A stretch of DNA of 64,000 nt from Pelobacter sp. UBA6812 (GTDB taxonomy: Bacteria; Desulfobacterota; Desulfuromonadia; Desulfuromonadales; Syntrophotaleaceae). This document shows, one piece after another, positions 52,595 through 61,377 of this stretch. The translations under genes and the position numbers were made by a program. The stretch covers positions 112,933-176,932 of the forward strand of contig DKEW01000086.1 of NCBI GenBank assembly GCA_002452265.1. The letters run 5' to 3'. The notes below the pieces were generated by a model. The model did not search any database. It saw only the letters and a program-made list of their open reading frames with translations, and was not told the origin of the DNA. Positions within the stretch are counted from its first letter, which is position 1; each line of letters begins with the position of its first letter.

Positions 52595-54142
52595 ATGCAT
52601 AATAAACTGTCGATATGCCTGCTGCTGGCCGCTTCCGTGCTTGCAGGCTGTGCCATTAACCCGGTGACGGGCAAAACGGAACTGAACCTGGTGCCGGAGA
52701 GTACTGAAATCAACATCGGCCAGGAACAGTATGTTCCCAGTCGCCAGATGCAGGGCGGCGATTACACCACCGAGCCGGGCATCGATGCCTATGTTGCCAG
52801 TGTCGGGCAGCGCCTGGCAGCGGTCAGTGACCGCAAACTGCCCTACGAATTTAACCTTATCAACGATTCCACCCCCAACGCCTGGGCCCTGCCGGGCGGC
52901 AAAATCGCCATCAACCGCGGCCTGCTGACCGAACTCAACAGCGAAGCGGAACTGGCGGCTGTACTCGGCCACGAAATCGTACATGCGGCGGCACGCCATG
53001 GTGCAAAAGGAATGGAACGTGGAATGTTGCTTCAGGGGGCAGTGCTCGCCGTCGGCCTGGCCTCGCAAAACAGTGAATACGCCCAACTGGCGGTGGGAGG
53101 GGCCAACGTTGGCGCAGGGCTGATTACCCAGAAGTACGGTCGCGATGCGGAACGGGAGTCGGACTACTACGGCATGCTATACATGGCCCGGGCCGGATAC
53201 GATCCGCGTGCCGCCGTAAGCTTGCAGGAAACCTTCGTCCGTCTCTCGGAGGGTCGCAACAACGACTGGCTATCCGGCCTGTTCGCCAGCCATCCACCCT
53301 CAATGGAACGTGTAGAAGCTAACCGGCAGACCGCGCTTACCCTTGGCGCTGGCGGGGAGATGGGCGCAGAACGTTACAGACAGAAGATTGCCCCCTTATT
53401 GAAAACCAAGGCAGCGTATGCAGCCTACGATGAAGGACGCAAGGCCCTGGCCGAAGGGAAGACGGACAAAGCCCTGGGCTTGGCCGAAAAAGCCTTGGCC
53501 GCTGAACCGAAAGAGGCCCTGTTCCACGCCCTGCGCGGCGATGTGCTGTTCAAAAAAGGACTCTACAAGGATGCGGTGACCAACTACGATCGAGCCTTGG
53601 AGCGCAACAACGGCTATTTCCATTATTACCTGCAACGCGGCCTTGCCCTCCAACAACTCGGTCAGCGCGATAAAGCCGTGGCCGACCTGGAATACAGCAC
53701 CAAGCTATTACCGACGGCTCCGGCTCTTAACGCTCTCGGCAAGACAAGTTTGGCCCAGGGGGATCGCACCAGGGCCAAGCAGTATTTTGCCGCCGCCGCC
53801 GAATCCGATTCCCAACCCGGACAAGAAGCCGCAGCTTCACTGGTGCGTCTTGATTTGCCCGACAATCCGCAAAAATACCTGAACGTTCGTCTGGGCCTGG
53901 ACCGTAGCAACTACCTGATGATCGAAGTGGTCAACAGCACCGGAGTAACTGTGAAAGATGTCGATGTTGTCGTCCTGCTCACAGACACGGCCGGACTCCG
54001 TCGGAAAATTCCGCTGCGGGTGCCCAATAGCATCGGTCCGAAAGCAGCCTCGCGCATGGTCACCGGCATCGGCCCTTTGACCGATGCCAAAGCTCTGCGC
54101 AAAGTGCAGGCAGCGGTTACCGGCGCAAAGCTGGTTGAATAA
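52595..54142 (+). CDS. M48-family metallopeptidase lipoprotein with TPR tail
   Basis: A 515-residue lipoprotein (lipobox VLAGC near 19). The zinc peptidase motif LGHEIVHAAARHG lies near 127-135, with the third ligand in ERESDYYGMLYMARAGYDP. The domain belongs to the BepA/LoiP group that degrades misassembled outer-membrane proteins. The C-terminal half has TPR units (RKALAEGKTDKALGLAEKAL, YYLQRGLALQQLGQRDKAV) and a beta domain (NSTGVTVKDVDVVVLL). This is as in BepA, where TPRs contact the BAM complex. ATG 52595 follows GAGG; an upstream frame adds 11 codons without a ribosome site. Confidence 0.92.
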   Translation: MHNKLSICLLLAASVLAGCAINPVTGKTELNLVPESTEINIGQEQYVPSRQMQGGDYTTEPGIDAYVASVGQRLAAVSDRKLPYEFNLINDSTPNAWALPGGKIAINRGLLTELNSEAELAAVLGHEIVHAAARHGAKGMERGMLLQGAVLAVGLASQNSEYAQLAVGGANVGAGLITQKYGRDAERESDYYGMLYMARAGYDPRAAVSLQETFVRLSEGRNNDWLSGLFASHPPSMERVEANRQTALTLGAGGEMGAERYRQKIAPLLKTKAAYAAYDEGRKALAEGKTDKALGLAEKALAAEPKEALFHALRGDVLFKKGLYKDAVTNYDRALERNNGYFHYYLQRGLALQQLGQRDKAVADLEYSTKLLPTAPALNALGKTSLAQGDRTRAKQYFAAAAESDSQPGQEAAASLVRLDLPDNPQKYLNVRLGLDRSNYLMIEVVNSTGVTVKDVDVVVLLTDTAGLRRKIPLRVPNSIGPKAASRMVTGIGPLTDAKALRKVQAAVTGAKLVE

Positions 54143-54189
54143 ATCGGTTGTTTCTAAATCCGGAAATATGACCTGATTAAGACAATAAA

Positions 54190-54219
54190 AGCCTGGCAGG
54201 GTATCCTGCCAGGCTTTTT
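54190..54219 (+). terminator. Terminator after the M48 peptidase gene
   Basis: An 11-bp perfect stem AGCCTGGCAGG / CCTGCCAGGCT with loop GTAT and TTTT. Confidence 0.92.
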
Positions 54220-54317
54220 GACTCAGCTTTCACAATTAATCAGAGTGTATTGGCAAATCTGAGCAGGGAAACTACCAGAAAAACACCTCTCTCATTGCAT
54301 CACCAGGATACCTGCCG

Positions 54318-54671
54318 TTAATTCAGGTTTATCCCGGGAAAATTATCATGGAATTGCCGCTCGCTCTCTTGCATGAGTTTACGACCTTCGATAATATCCC
54401 GATCACCTTGCTCCACACGCTCCCGTCCTTCTTTAAGATCTTTTTCTGCCGATTTGATCTGCTTTTCCCCGCGTTCCTTCAACTTTTCTCCGGAACGAAC
54501 AAGTTTTGAACCACGATCCCAATCTTTGGCAAGTTGATTCTTCATGTCAACCTGCGCCTGCACTTCAAGGGCCTGTGCTCGCATAAGATCCGCAGTACTG
54601 GGCTGTCCGGCACATCCTGCAAGAAACATAACGACTACCCCAGTGATAAAAAAACCAGTGATACGCCACAT
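54318..54671 (-). CDS. Small coiled-coil lipoprotein
   Basis: A 117-residue lipoprotein with lipobox FLAGC near 20. The mature part is a highly charged helix (GEKLKERGEKQIKSAEKDLK) with no Cys and no enzymatic motif, ending HDNFPGINLN. It resembles periplasmic coiled-coil lipoproteins of unknown role. The start at 54671 follows AGAGG; the frame opens 8 codons earlier. Confidence 0.72.
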   Translation of the reverse strand: MWRITGFFITGVVVMFLAGCAGQPSTADLMRAQALEVQAQVDMKNQLAKDWDRGSKLVRSGEKLKERGEKQIKSAEKDLKEGRERVEQGDRDIIEGRKLMQESERQFHDNFPGINLN

Positions 54672-54767
54672 AGACAACCTCTTTTCGAGAGTCATTTTAC
54701 AGTGTAAATTTTGCCTGCCTCAACAATTTGAGAACTAGAAGTTTAATATTATTTTATATGAATGCAA

Positions 54768-55682
54768 TCAAGAAGTCTTTACTGCTAAGTTTTTCACAAA
54801 ACATCGAACTGCCTGCTTAAATCGATGGACACGAAACAACTGAAAAGGGTTTGCGACAATCGATTTCCTATAAAACAAAAGTGCTTCCTTGTATTCATTA
54901 TTGCGGTATCGAGTACGAAAAAGGGCGTAATAATTATCTGAAAGATAAATATTTCTCAAGGACATCTGTTTATCATTCAGAAGCCAATCATCAAAAAGCC
55001 TGTCAACAGTCAAGCCTGTCTCTTTGATGGAACGGTCATTATAGCGCAAGCTATCTTTGTGACCTATTTTTTCAACAAGGATATTTCGGCACGAACACCC
55101 CTGCCGGGTGGCGAGCAGATGCCCGAAAAAAATATTATCTTCGTTGTTATGGATCCCTTCAGGAAAGCAAAGAGTTCCGAAAACATCCTGGCGAACAACG
55201 AGTGAGCCGATAGAAATACCGGATACTTTCTTCCGGATAAATCTTCTGAAATTTTTATTCCTGTCAATGCCAATGTCACTCGCAAAACGGGTGGTTTTCT
55301 TTCCCTTTTCGTTAACATAGACATGGCTCCCAAAGATAAATGCCGGATTTCCAAATGTTTCGATCGCTGCGTTGACATGGTCCAGTGCCCCCGCAACCAG
55401 TCGATCGTCCGCATCGACAAACCACACATACTCCCCCCGGGCCTGAGTTGCCCCGACATTGCGTGCTGCCGAAGGGCCCTTGTTGACCTGGTGGAGATAC
55501 CGAATCTTAACATCGGCATGATTTCTGGCATAATCGCCAATGATGCTACGCGTATTGTCCGAGGAACCGTCATCAACCACGATTATTTCAAAATCACTAC
55601 GCCCCTGCTCTAAAATGGAATCGAGGCAATGCGTTATGTAATGACCGTAGTTGTATGTAGGGATTACAAATGAGATAAGCAT
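54768..55682 (-). CDS. Family 2 glycosyltransferase
   Basis: A 304-residue GT-A enzyme. ISFVIPTYNYGHYITHCLDS, VVDDGSSDNT, VNKGPSAARNVGATQARG and the metal site FVDADDRL near 90 are all intact. The C-terminal third (about 230-304) is basic and lacks membrane segments. Lower GC than its neighbours and the lack of adjacent polysaccharide genes suggest acquisition by transfer (inference). Probable role in cell-surface glycan synthesis; substrate unknown. Confidence 0.87.
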   Translation of the reverse strand: MLISFVIPTYNYGHYITHCLDSILEQGRSDFEIIVVDDGSSDNTRSIIGDYARNHADVKIRYLHQVNKGPSAARNVGATQARGEYVWFVDADDRLVAGALDHVNAAIETFGNPAFIFGSHVYVNEKGKKTTRFASDIGIDRNKNFRRFIRKKVSGISIGSLVVRQDVFGTLCFPEGIHNNEDNIFFGHLLATRQGCSCRNILVEKIGHKDSLRYNDRSIKETGLTVDRLFDDWLLNDKQMSLRNIYLSDNYYALFRTRYRNNEYKEALLFYRKSIVANPFQLFRVHRFKQAVRCFVKNLAVKTS

Positions 55683-55743
55683 GTTTCAGCTACTTGCCTT
55701 TCTGGACCATCCACAAGTTAGGGATATGTGCAGGTCATCCATC

Positions 55744-56223
55744 TTATTCCGGGGCAACCTCTGTCTGCTCACAGTCCTGGCTGGCTATATCAAAGGTTAA
55801 AATAGCGACATTATCATTACCTGAATATGAATAGGTATAAATCCCCCCATATTGAAGAGTGGTTTTCATCTCTTGATTACCGCAAATCTTGTTCATTACA
55901 TCAGGTTTCAGAATCGACAACATCAAATCTGCATCGACTTCACCGGATTTTCGATTCAACAATGTGTAGTGGTATGTCAAACGAGGCCCGGGGCCAACAG
56001 TAGCTTTATCAAGAAGAGTATCATTGTCGATCATTTTGGGAACTTGAGCATTAATTTGTTCGGCAGCCAACTCAAACGACTCTATCAATCGGGACTCAAC
56101 TTCAGAGTTCTTATGTTGTTTGTAGGCAGGCGACTCCCGCACGATAAATACTCCGATACCAACCACGACGACAGCAGCCAGGGCCATTCCGACAACTTTT
56201 ACAACCAAGTGAGGATTTTTCAC
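55744..56223 (-). CDS. Single-span membrane protein of unknown function
   Basis: A 159-residue protein starting with GTG (GGGAA upstream). One membrane segment near 7-27 (VVKVVGMALAAVVVVGIGVF) is followed by a periplasmic domain with GPGPRLTYHYTLLNRKSGEV and two Cys (MNKICGN, ASQDCEQ) that could pair. A similar small fold is seen in conserved hypothetical proteins of proteobacteria. No function is known to me. Confidence 0.68.
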   Translation of the reverse strand: MKNPHLVVKVVGMALAAVVVVGIGVFIVRESPAYKQHKNSEVESRLIESFELAAEQINAQVPKMIDNDTLLDKATVGPGPRLTYHYTLLNRKSGEVDADLMLSILKPDVMNKICGNQEMKTTLQYGGIYTYSYSGNDNVAILTFDIASQDCEQTEVAPE

Positions 56224-56315
56224 TTTAAATTCCCATTCAATGAACTGACAGGCAAGAGATAGCCGTTAAAGAAGTCAGCAGCAGATAATCCGCCTTGAGA
56301 GGCAGCGATCTCGCA

Positions 56316-57611
56316 TCATTTCAGGCTGATATTCGACTCGCCCCGGGCAATGACACGCACCGACAAACGATCATTGAACACCGTTGCCTCGCCGAGAGAC
56401 AAAGACTTGACGACTCCGGTCAATTTAACATGTTCACCTACTTGCACGCTGGACAGCAAAGAAGACGTCTTAAGGCGAGCCTGCTCCAATTGTTCGACAA
56501 CAGTGCTGTCGAGCTTCGTCTTGATAGCGCTGCGAATGGAACTGCTGAATAACCAGCTACCGGCACTTATCAACCACCCCGTGTTCCTGGTGTCGAAATC
56601 GACATTTTCAAATGTAAGCGAATTATTCTGTGCATTGTACACTGGCTTTGCAAACAGCGTTAACTCCCCTTTGAAATCTCCAGTGGTATTCAGATTAACA
56701 ACCAGACGGCCGTTTTCCCCCTTCAGGTTGAAATTTTTTATGGTTATCTTTTTGTCTTCACCAAAGGTCTTGTCAAGCAACACCGGGTTCAGAGCGGTCA
56801 CGAGGTCAGCCATGAAAATATCGGCAGGAAGCTGAATATGAAAACTTTTGTCAAAAGTTGGGAAATGCTGTACCGGAGGTAAAAGCTTCACTGGTGCCGC
56901 GGCCGGCTTTGGCCCGACGGTTATCTCGGCACCGGTAACGACTCCCAGTGACAACCGAATCGTATTATTTGCCGCAAGCAGCGGACTCATGACTATTTTT
57001 TGGGGCGTCAGCTTGAGCCAGGTACAGTATTCTTTGCTTACCAGTGTCGGAGTAAACGCATTACGCCACAATGGAGCGATCTTGGCACGCAGCTGGATTG
57101 CGTCATTCACTTTGGCGTCGATGATCGGCGCAAGGAGTTTTTGGACCGGCTGGGTGATATCCTCAACCATGCTTTTCGGTTTCAAAGACAGCGGCCCGAG
57201 TTTGAATGTATCGGCTAAATTATCCGATAACCCGGTGTAGTAAAGCTCGGTCTTGAGGCGCCAGTTCGGCGTGACATTCACTTTGGCCTTGAATCTAAGA
57301 CCGGCCCGAAGCGGGTAACTCTCATATAAGGCGTTGCTGAATATCAACTGAACAGGCAGCGTGAGATAGATAAAATTATCGGAAGCCGTTACGGCAACCT
57401 GTCCTGCCCGAAGGACACTGACCGATGTTCCGAGGCCACCCTGCCCTGTATAAAGATCATTCGGGAGAGATTGGTTGATGATAGTGGCCAGATCGGCCGC
57501 GGTAGCCTCCACTCTGACGTTGATCGAGGATGGCGGAACGGCGGCCAGAGTAGGCACGGCGCAGCACAACACGAACATGACTACGATAGGAATTCGGGAA
57601 AAAATGGCCAT
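56316..57611 (-). CDS. DUF4403-family exported protein
   Basis: A 431-residue protein with a signal peptide (about 1-24, VVMFVLCCAVPTLA). The N-terminal ATAADLATIINQSLPNDLYTG and the repeating beta-rich segments with LRFKAKVNVTPNWRLKTELYY and LVSKEYCTWLKLTPQKIVMS match the DUF4403 pattern, resembling lipid-binding SMP/BPI-type proteins in shape (inference). The start at 57611 follows GAGGAGAGC. No partner genes are recognised next to it. Confidence 0.78.
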   Translation of the reverse strand: MAIFSRIPIVVMFVLCCAVPTLAAVPPSSINVRVEATAADLATIINQSLPNDLYTGQGGLGTSVSVLRAGQVAVTASDNFIYLTLPVQLIFSNALYESYPLRAGLRFKAKVNVTPNWRLKTELYYTGLSDNLADTFKLGPLSLKPKSMVEDITQPVQKLLAPIIDAKVNDAIQLRAKIAPLWRNAFTPTLVSKEYCTWLKLTPQKIVMSPLLAANNTIRLSLGVVTGAEITVGPKPAAAPVKLLPPVQHFPTFDKSFHIQLPADIFMADLVTALNPVLLDKTFGEDKKITIKNFNLKGENGRLVVNLNTTGDFKGELTLFAKPVYNAQNNSLTFENVDFDTRNTGWLISAGSWLFSSSIRSAIKTKLDSTVVEQLEQARLKTSSLLSSVQVGEHVKLTGVVKSLSLGEATVFNDRLSVRVIARGESNISLK

Positions 57612-58074
57612 GCTCTCCTCACTTGGCTGCCGAAACGTAAATACCTTCAACCGGAATCACCCCCGGAACGAAAAGACATGTTCGTAAAATTGATGCACCC
57701 GCAAAATCTTCCAGGATGGCTAAGAAAAATTTTCATTCTACAAGGCCTGGTGTTTTTTCAGGGGTGAAGGCATACATGTCGTATGTCGAGGTCTTGAAAA
57801 AACGCCGTAACGCCGTAGGGCGGAATTTTTGCAACGCCATCAAAATTCAGGGGCTCGACGCCGGATAATCCTGCAAAGAAAAACCCTTGTCAAGGAGGAG
57901 AATAGCCGCAGGAGATACATATAGGGATATATCGCAAAAAAGCGCGGGTCTAATTACTTTTTACCTTTCGGTAGGATTTCGTCCCCGCCTCGCTGAAAGA
58001 AGTAGTTAGAGCCCGCCCTACCTGGCTTACTTATGACAAGTTTGCATAAAATGACCCATTTTTCCCTTCCGAGG
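57612..58074. other. Intergenic region with an imperfect palindrome
   Basis: About 460 bases. It carries the palindrome at 57944-58016 and repeated AACGCCGTA motifs near 57808-57822, but no frame with a ribosome binding site and no RNA gene that I recognise. Confidence 0.4.
57944..58016. repeat. Imperfect palindrome, about 20-bp arms
   Basis: GCGGGTCTAATTACTTTT on the left pairs with AGAAGTAGTTAGAGCCCGC on the right apart from a few mismatches; the loop of about 35 bases has its own short hairpin. Looks like a MITE-type or transcribed folded element. Confidence 0.55.
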
Positions 58075-58443
58075 CTATCCATCGAGTCCGAGTCCCAGCC
58101 GATAGAGGCGATAGGTTTCCTGCATGGCTTTCTTAAATGGAATGTAGCGATAGTTCAATACCTGCTGGCTGTGTCGACCGGAATACAGCAAATCCTCATC
58201 CAGAGGAAAAGGCAGAGGAATTCCCTGTGTTTCAATCTCGGAAATGGATAGTTTTTTGACGGTAAATTCGATGCCAGTAACTTCTTTAAAACAAGCAACC
58301 AGGGCCGGGTACGATAACTCTTCATCGCCGGCGGCATTGAATATCTCCCCATAAGCGGCCGGGTTGCCAATGCAGTCGGCAACGATAAACGCTACGTCCC
58401 ATACCGAAACAAAACTAAATCGAGCGGGGGGAGACCATTTCAT
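58075..58443 (-). pseudogene. Truncated NAD-dependent epimerase/dehydratase (C-terminal part only)
   Basis: 122 residues corresponding to the last third of an extended short-chain dehydrogenase/epimerase: RFSFVSVWDVAFIVADCIGN and GEIFNAAGDEELSYPALVAC match the C-terminal domain, while the Rossmann fold with GxxGxxG and the Tyr-Lys pair is missing. No N-terminal part is found in the 65 bases before the sulfotransferase gene. Oddly, a strong CAGGAGG lies 6 bases before ATG 58443, so the fragment might still be translated. Confidence 0.75.
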
Positions 58444-58508
58444 CAACAGCCTCCTGACGCAGGGGGCCTAAAAAACGAGGGCTAAAAGATTGGTCCAATA
58501 AATTAGCT

Positions 58509-59246
58509 TTACCCGTAAATTTTGCTGCCAAACCAGAGAAACGACAGGATTAAAACAAAAAGGAGAACTTTAGTCCCTAATTCGCGACTATAAAGATTTG
58601 AAAACAATGAAAGTATTTCATTTCCTTTTATATGGAATTCTTCCAGTCCATTAATTCTTGGGAAAGGTTCTTCCGGTACTTCTACTTTTAAAAATTCGCA
58701 CAGTGGTTCCCATCCTTCGGTCACCTTATAGATCAACAATTTTTCTTCAGATACGGTGCTTTTAACCTCATCAATATGCTGTTCAAATATGGTTTTAGCA
58801 TATTCTTTATCGTCAAACTTTCCATGAAAGGTACCTTCCCAGATAACCCTGAACAGCATACCTTTCATAATACGGGCTGTGGGAGAAAACCAGGCGTGCC
58901 ACTTTGAAAAGGAATTTGATAAAGGATAAACGGTTTTAGATACGCTTGTATACCATTCGTCAGGGTCTCTTACGGTTAATATCACCTTGGCTTCCGGATA
59001 CTTTTCCACCAGTTGCTTATAAAAACTACAACCTGGCCAGTCCAACATCGCCTGATAACCCTCAAAAACATGATCCCAGTTTACGTGTTTCCCCAGGCTT
59101 GCTAAATACCAGGACTTGGCTCTTGATTGCTCGGCTAATATTTCGTGCATATGATAACACTTGTTAAATCCGAGTTTTTCAAGTGCAGTGCGCAGTGAAG
59201 CCGTACCTGTCCTACCAAATCCGGCACCGATAACTTTGATTGACAT
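58509..59246 (-). CDS. Sulfotransferase-family protein with C-terminal membrane anchor
   Basis: A 245-residue P-loop protein. IGAGFGRTGTASLRTALEKL at 6-25 is the 5'-PSB (PAPS-binding) loop; ILTVRDPDEWYTSVSKTVYP near 86-105 is the 3'-phosphate-binding part. Its layout matches the sulfotransferase 4 / P-loop group common in bacteria and animals. The end (KVLLFVLILSFLWFGSKIYG) is one hydrophobic span, a tail anchor. The acceptor is unknown. GGTGGGA precedes the ATG. Confidence 0.82.
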   Translation of the reverse strand: MSIKVIGAGFGRTGTASLRTALEKLGFNKCYHMHEILAEQSRAKSWYLASLGKHVNWDHVFEGYQAMLDWPGCSFYKQLVEKYPEAKVILTVRDPDEWYTSVSKTVYPLSNSFSKWHAWFSPTARIMKGMLFRVIWEGTFHGKFDDKEYAKTIFEQHIDEVKSTVSEEKLLIYKVTEGWEPLCEFLKVEVPEEPFPRINGLEEFHIKGNEILSLFSNLYSRELGTKVLLFVLILSFLWFGSKIYG

Positions 59247-59341
59247 TTTGGCATCCCACCCATTTCATTTCATTCAAACAAGCCAAACAACTTAAATGAC
59301 ACAATCAGCTTACGATCCGATGCCAGCCTGGGCCCAGATAC

Positions 59342-59381
59342 AAAAAACCGCTCACACTTCACCAGCGCCGAGCGGTTTTTA
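59342..59381 (-). terminator. Hairpin terminator, either direction
   Basis: AAAACCGCTC / GAGCGGTTTT with a 16-base loop, flanked by A6 on one side and T5 on the other. It lies about 315 bases past the nearest minus-strand stop, so its client is uncertain. Confidence 0.7.
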
Positions 59382-59520
59382 GCAAACTATTTGATCATCC
59401 CTCGAACAATCACTCCATCCATCAAAAAATCAAAACTCAAAGGCTAACCTACTCCCATAAAGCGGAGTCAAGGTAACGCCAAGTGTATCAATTCGTCAAG
59501 AATTCTAATGAAGTATAGTT

Positions 59521-59541
59521 TGTCAGTTGTCAGTTGTCAGT
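59521..59541. repeat. Three tandem copies of a 7-mer
   Basis: TGTCAGT occurs three times in direct succession, preceded by AGTT. Purpose unknown. Confidence 0.85.
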
Positions 59542-59623
59542 GGGCTGCCGGGATCATAGACGACAAACTTCCGAGAATGTCCTGCAGGTCAGCGCTGGTG
59601 TATTGATGGGACGTGGTCAGACA

Positions 59624-59664
59624 AACCAAAGGGGGCTGAGCAATATCCTTGCCCAGCCCCCTCG
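59624..59664 (-). terminator. Terminator after the first short-chain dehydrogenase
   Basis: AGGGGGCTG / CAGCCCCCT stem with a 15-base loop lies about 32 bases past the stop; the T-run is interrupted (TTGGTTTG), so efficiency is uncertain. Confidence 0.6.
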
Positions 59665-59695
59665 TTATCCATTTCATAGAAGTAATCGACGAGGA

Positions 59696-60439
59696 TCACT
59701 CCCCTGTCACCGAAGCCATGATAACATTCTCAGCAAAACCTTCGTAAGCGGAGCCGACCTGCCTGGCCAATGAATCGGGGAAAAGATGGAATTCGCCATT
59801 CTTTAATGCTTCAATGATCCCGTTCGCAACAAGCGACGGCGGTTCTGCGATCTCTCCGTATCCGGTGTCATTGAGCATCTCCGTATTGATCGGCCCCGCA
59901 TGAACGCTGACAACATGGGTGCCCTGCTCGGCAAGGGCCTCTCTCAATGCTTGCGTGATCGCATAGGTAGCGGCCTTGGAAGTACAGTAGGTAGCGATAT
60001 TCGGCACTGTTTTCAAAGACCCTACTGAATTGAGTTGCACAAAGGCACCGCCACCGTTGGCTTTCAGTACCGGAGAAAAGGCCCGCGCAACGCGCATCAG
60101 TCCAAAAAGGTTGATATCCAACTCAAACGCCAACGCCTCCATCGCATTATCATCGAAAACCGAAGACATAGTTAACACTCCGGCATTATTGATCACGACA
60201 TCAACGTCTTGGGCTGCATTGGCCGCTTCGATGATCGACTTTTCATCCGCCACATCGACCTTGACAGGAATAACCTTGTCTCCATAGAGGGCGACCAATG
60301 GCGCCACACTCTCGACGTTGCGCACGGCAGCATAGACCTTGGCAGCCCCTTGATTTATAAATTCCTCTACGATGGCTTTGCCAATGCCCCGATTGGCTCC
60401 GGTGATAAAGATCGTCTTGTTTTTAATATCGTAACTCAC
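59696..60439 (-). CDS. Short-chain dehydrogenase/reductase
   Basis: A 247-residue classical SDR. TGANRGIGKAIVEEF binds the cofactor, NNAGV near 84-88, catalytic Ser138 (LNSVGS), Tyr151 and Lys155 (YCTSKAA), all intact. VAAVRN after the second strand suggests NADP preference (inference). The substrate is unknown. Translation starts at GTG 60439, with GAGGAG 8 bases before. Confidence 0.9.
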   Translation of the reverse strand: MSYDIKNKTIFITGANRGIGKAIVEEFINQGAAKVYAAVRNVESVAPLVALYGDKVIPVKVDVADEKSIIEAANAAQDVDVVINNAGVLTMSSVFDDNAMEALAFELDINLFGLMRVARAFSPVLKANGGGAFVQLNSVGSLKTVPNIATYCTSKAATYAITQALREALAEQGTHVVSVHAGPINTEMLNDTGYGEIAEPPSLVANGIIEALKNGEFHLFPDSLARQVGSAYEGFAENVIMASVTGE

Positions 60440-60591
60440 TGCATGTTCTCCTCAGGTGGTGTCTGGTCGTGTTTGACCGGGCCGAGCCGTCAGTTCTCAG
60501 GGGCCCGTTTATCCATAATATCTTTTACCTTGCTCGATCCCTGCAAAGAGGACGGACCGACTGGCCGTTCTCAATACCCGAACCGAATCCA

Positions 60592-61377
60592 TCAGTTCAT
60601 GACAAGTCCCCCGTCGATCATTACGGACTGCCCTGTCATATAGTCGGAATCCTCCGAAACCAGATAAGCGACAAAGGCCGCTACGTCATCGGAAGTCAGG
60701 GCGCGACCGGCACAGATAAGGTCCGTATATTTTTTCAGGGTCTCACCGTTGGGCAGAGCAAGATCCTTCGCTTGTTCCTGATTGATAAGATCCCACATGG
60801 CTGTTTCCACGATGCCTGGGCAGTACGCATTTACCTGAACGCCAAAAGGTCTCAATTCTTTGGCCAAGGCCTGCGTGAATCCGCGCACGGCAAATTTGGT
60901 GGCGGTGTAATGGGACAGCATCGCAAGGCCGGTATGGGCTGCAACGCATGCGCAGTTGATGATCTTTCCGCTTTTTTGCTCCACCATCTGCTTTGCCGCA
61001 GCTTGATTGCACAGGAATACACCTTTGACGTTCACGGCAAAGATGTTGTCCCAATCTTCGTCCGTCAGCTCAAGAGACGATTTCACCTGGGCGATTCCGG
61101 CGTTGGCCACCATAGCGTCAAGCTGTCCAAACTCATCGACAACCTCTTCCACCATGTCATACACTTCCTGACGCTTGGTCACATCCGCAACAATCCCCAG
61201 TGACTTGCGCCCACAAGCCTCAACTTCCTTCACGACCCTGTCGACATCTTCAGCATTGATATCGCTGACAACCACGTCAGCTCCGTCTTTTGCAAGCCTG
61301 ATGGCAATGCCATGTCCGATACCTCGACCAGCCCCTGTTACAATTACGGTTCTGCCTTGTAATCTAAAGTGCCTCAT
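60592..61377 (-). CDS. Acetoin/2,3-butanediol dehydrogenase-like SDR with altered catalytic Ser
   Basis: A 261-residue SDR. The C-terminal part, YCPGIVETAMWDLINQEQ and DSDYMTGQSVMIDGGLVMN, closely matches meso-2,3-butanediol dehydrogenases (BudC type). Cofactor motif TGAGRGIGHGIAI and VVSDIN (Asp, so NAD) are normal. Catalytic Tyr157 and Lys161 (YTATK) are present, but the Ser of the triad is replaced: the segment reads IINCACVAAH where BudC enzymes have IINAxSQAGH, so Cys144 sits at the Ser position. Activity may be altered. ATG 61377 follows GAGGAGA. Confidence 0.88.
   Translation of the reverse strand: MRHFRLQGRTVIVTGAGRGIGHGIAIRLAKDGADVVVSDINAEDVDRVVKEVEACGRKSLGIVADVTKRQEVYDMVEEVVDEFGQLDAMVANAGIAQVKSSLELTDEDWDNIFAVNVKGVFLCNQAAAKQMVEQKSGKIINCACVAAHTGLAMLSHYTATKFAVRGFTQALAKELRPFGVQVNAYCPGIVETAMWDLINQEQAKDLALPNGETLKKYTDLICAGRALTSDDVAAFVAYLVSEDSDYMTGQSVMIDGGLVMN

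Larger units (their letters stand above)
59247..59695. other. Intergenic region with terminators and a short tandem repeat
   Basis: About 450 bases with two hairpin terminators (59342-59381, 59624-59664) and the triple repeat at 59521. No frame has a credible start. Confidence 0.45.

Noticed and set aside
58509..59246. Possible eukaryotic-type transfer of the sulfotransferase gene
   Set aside because: The family is widespread in bacteria too, and sequence alone shows no host-specific feature; a phylogeny would be needed.
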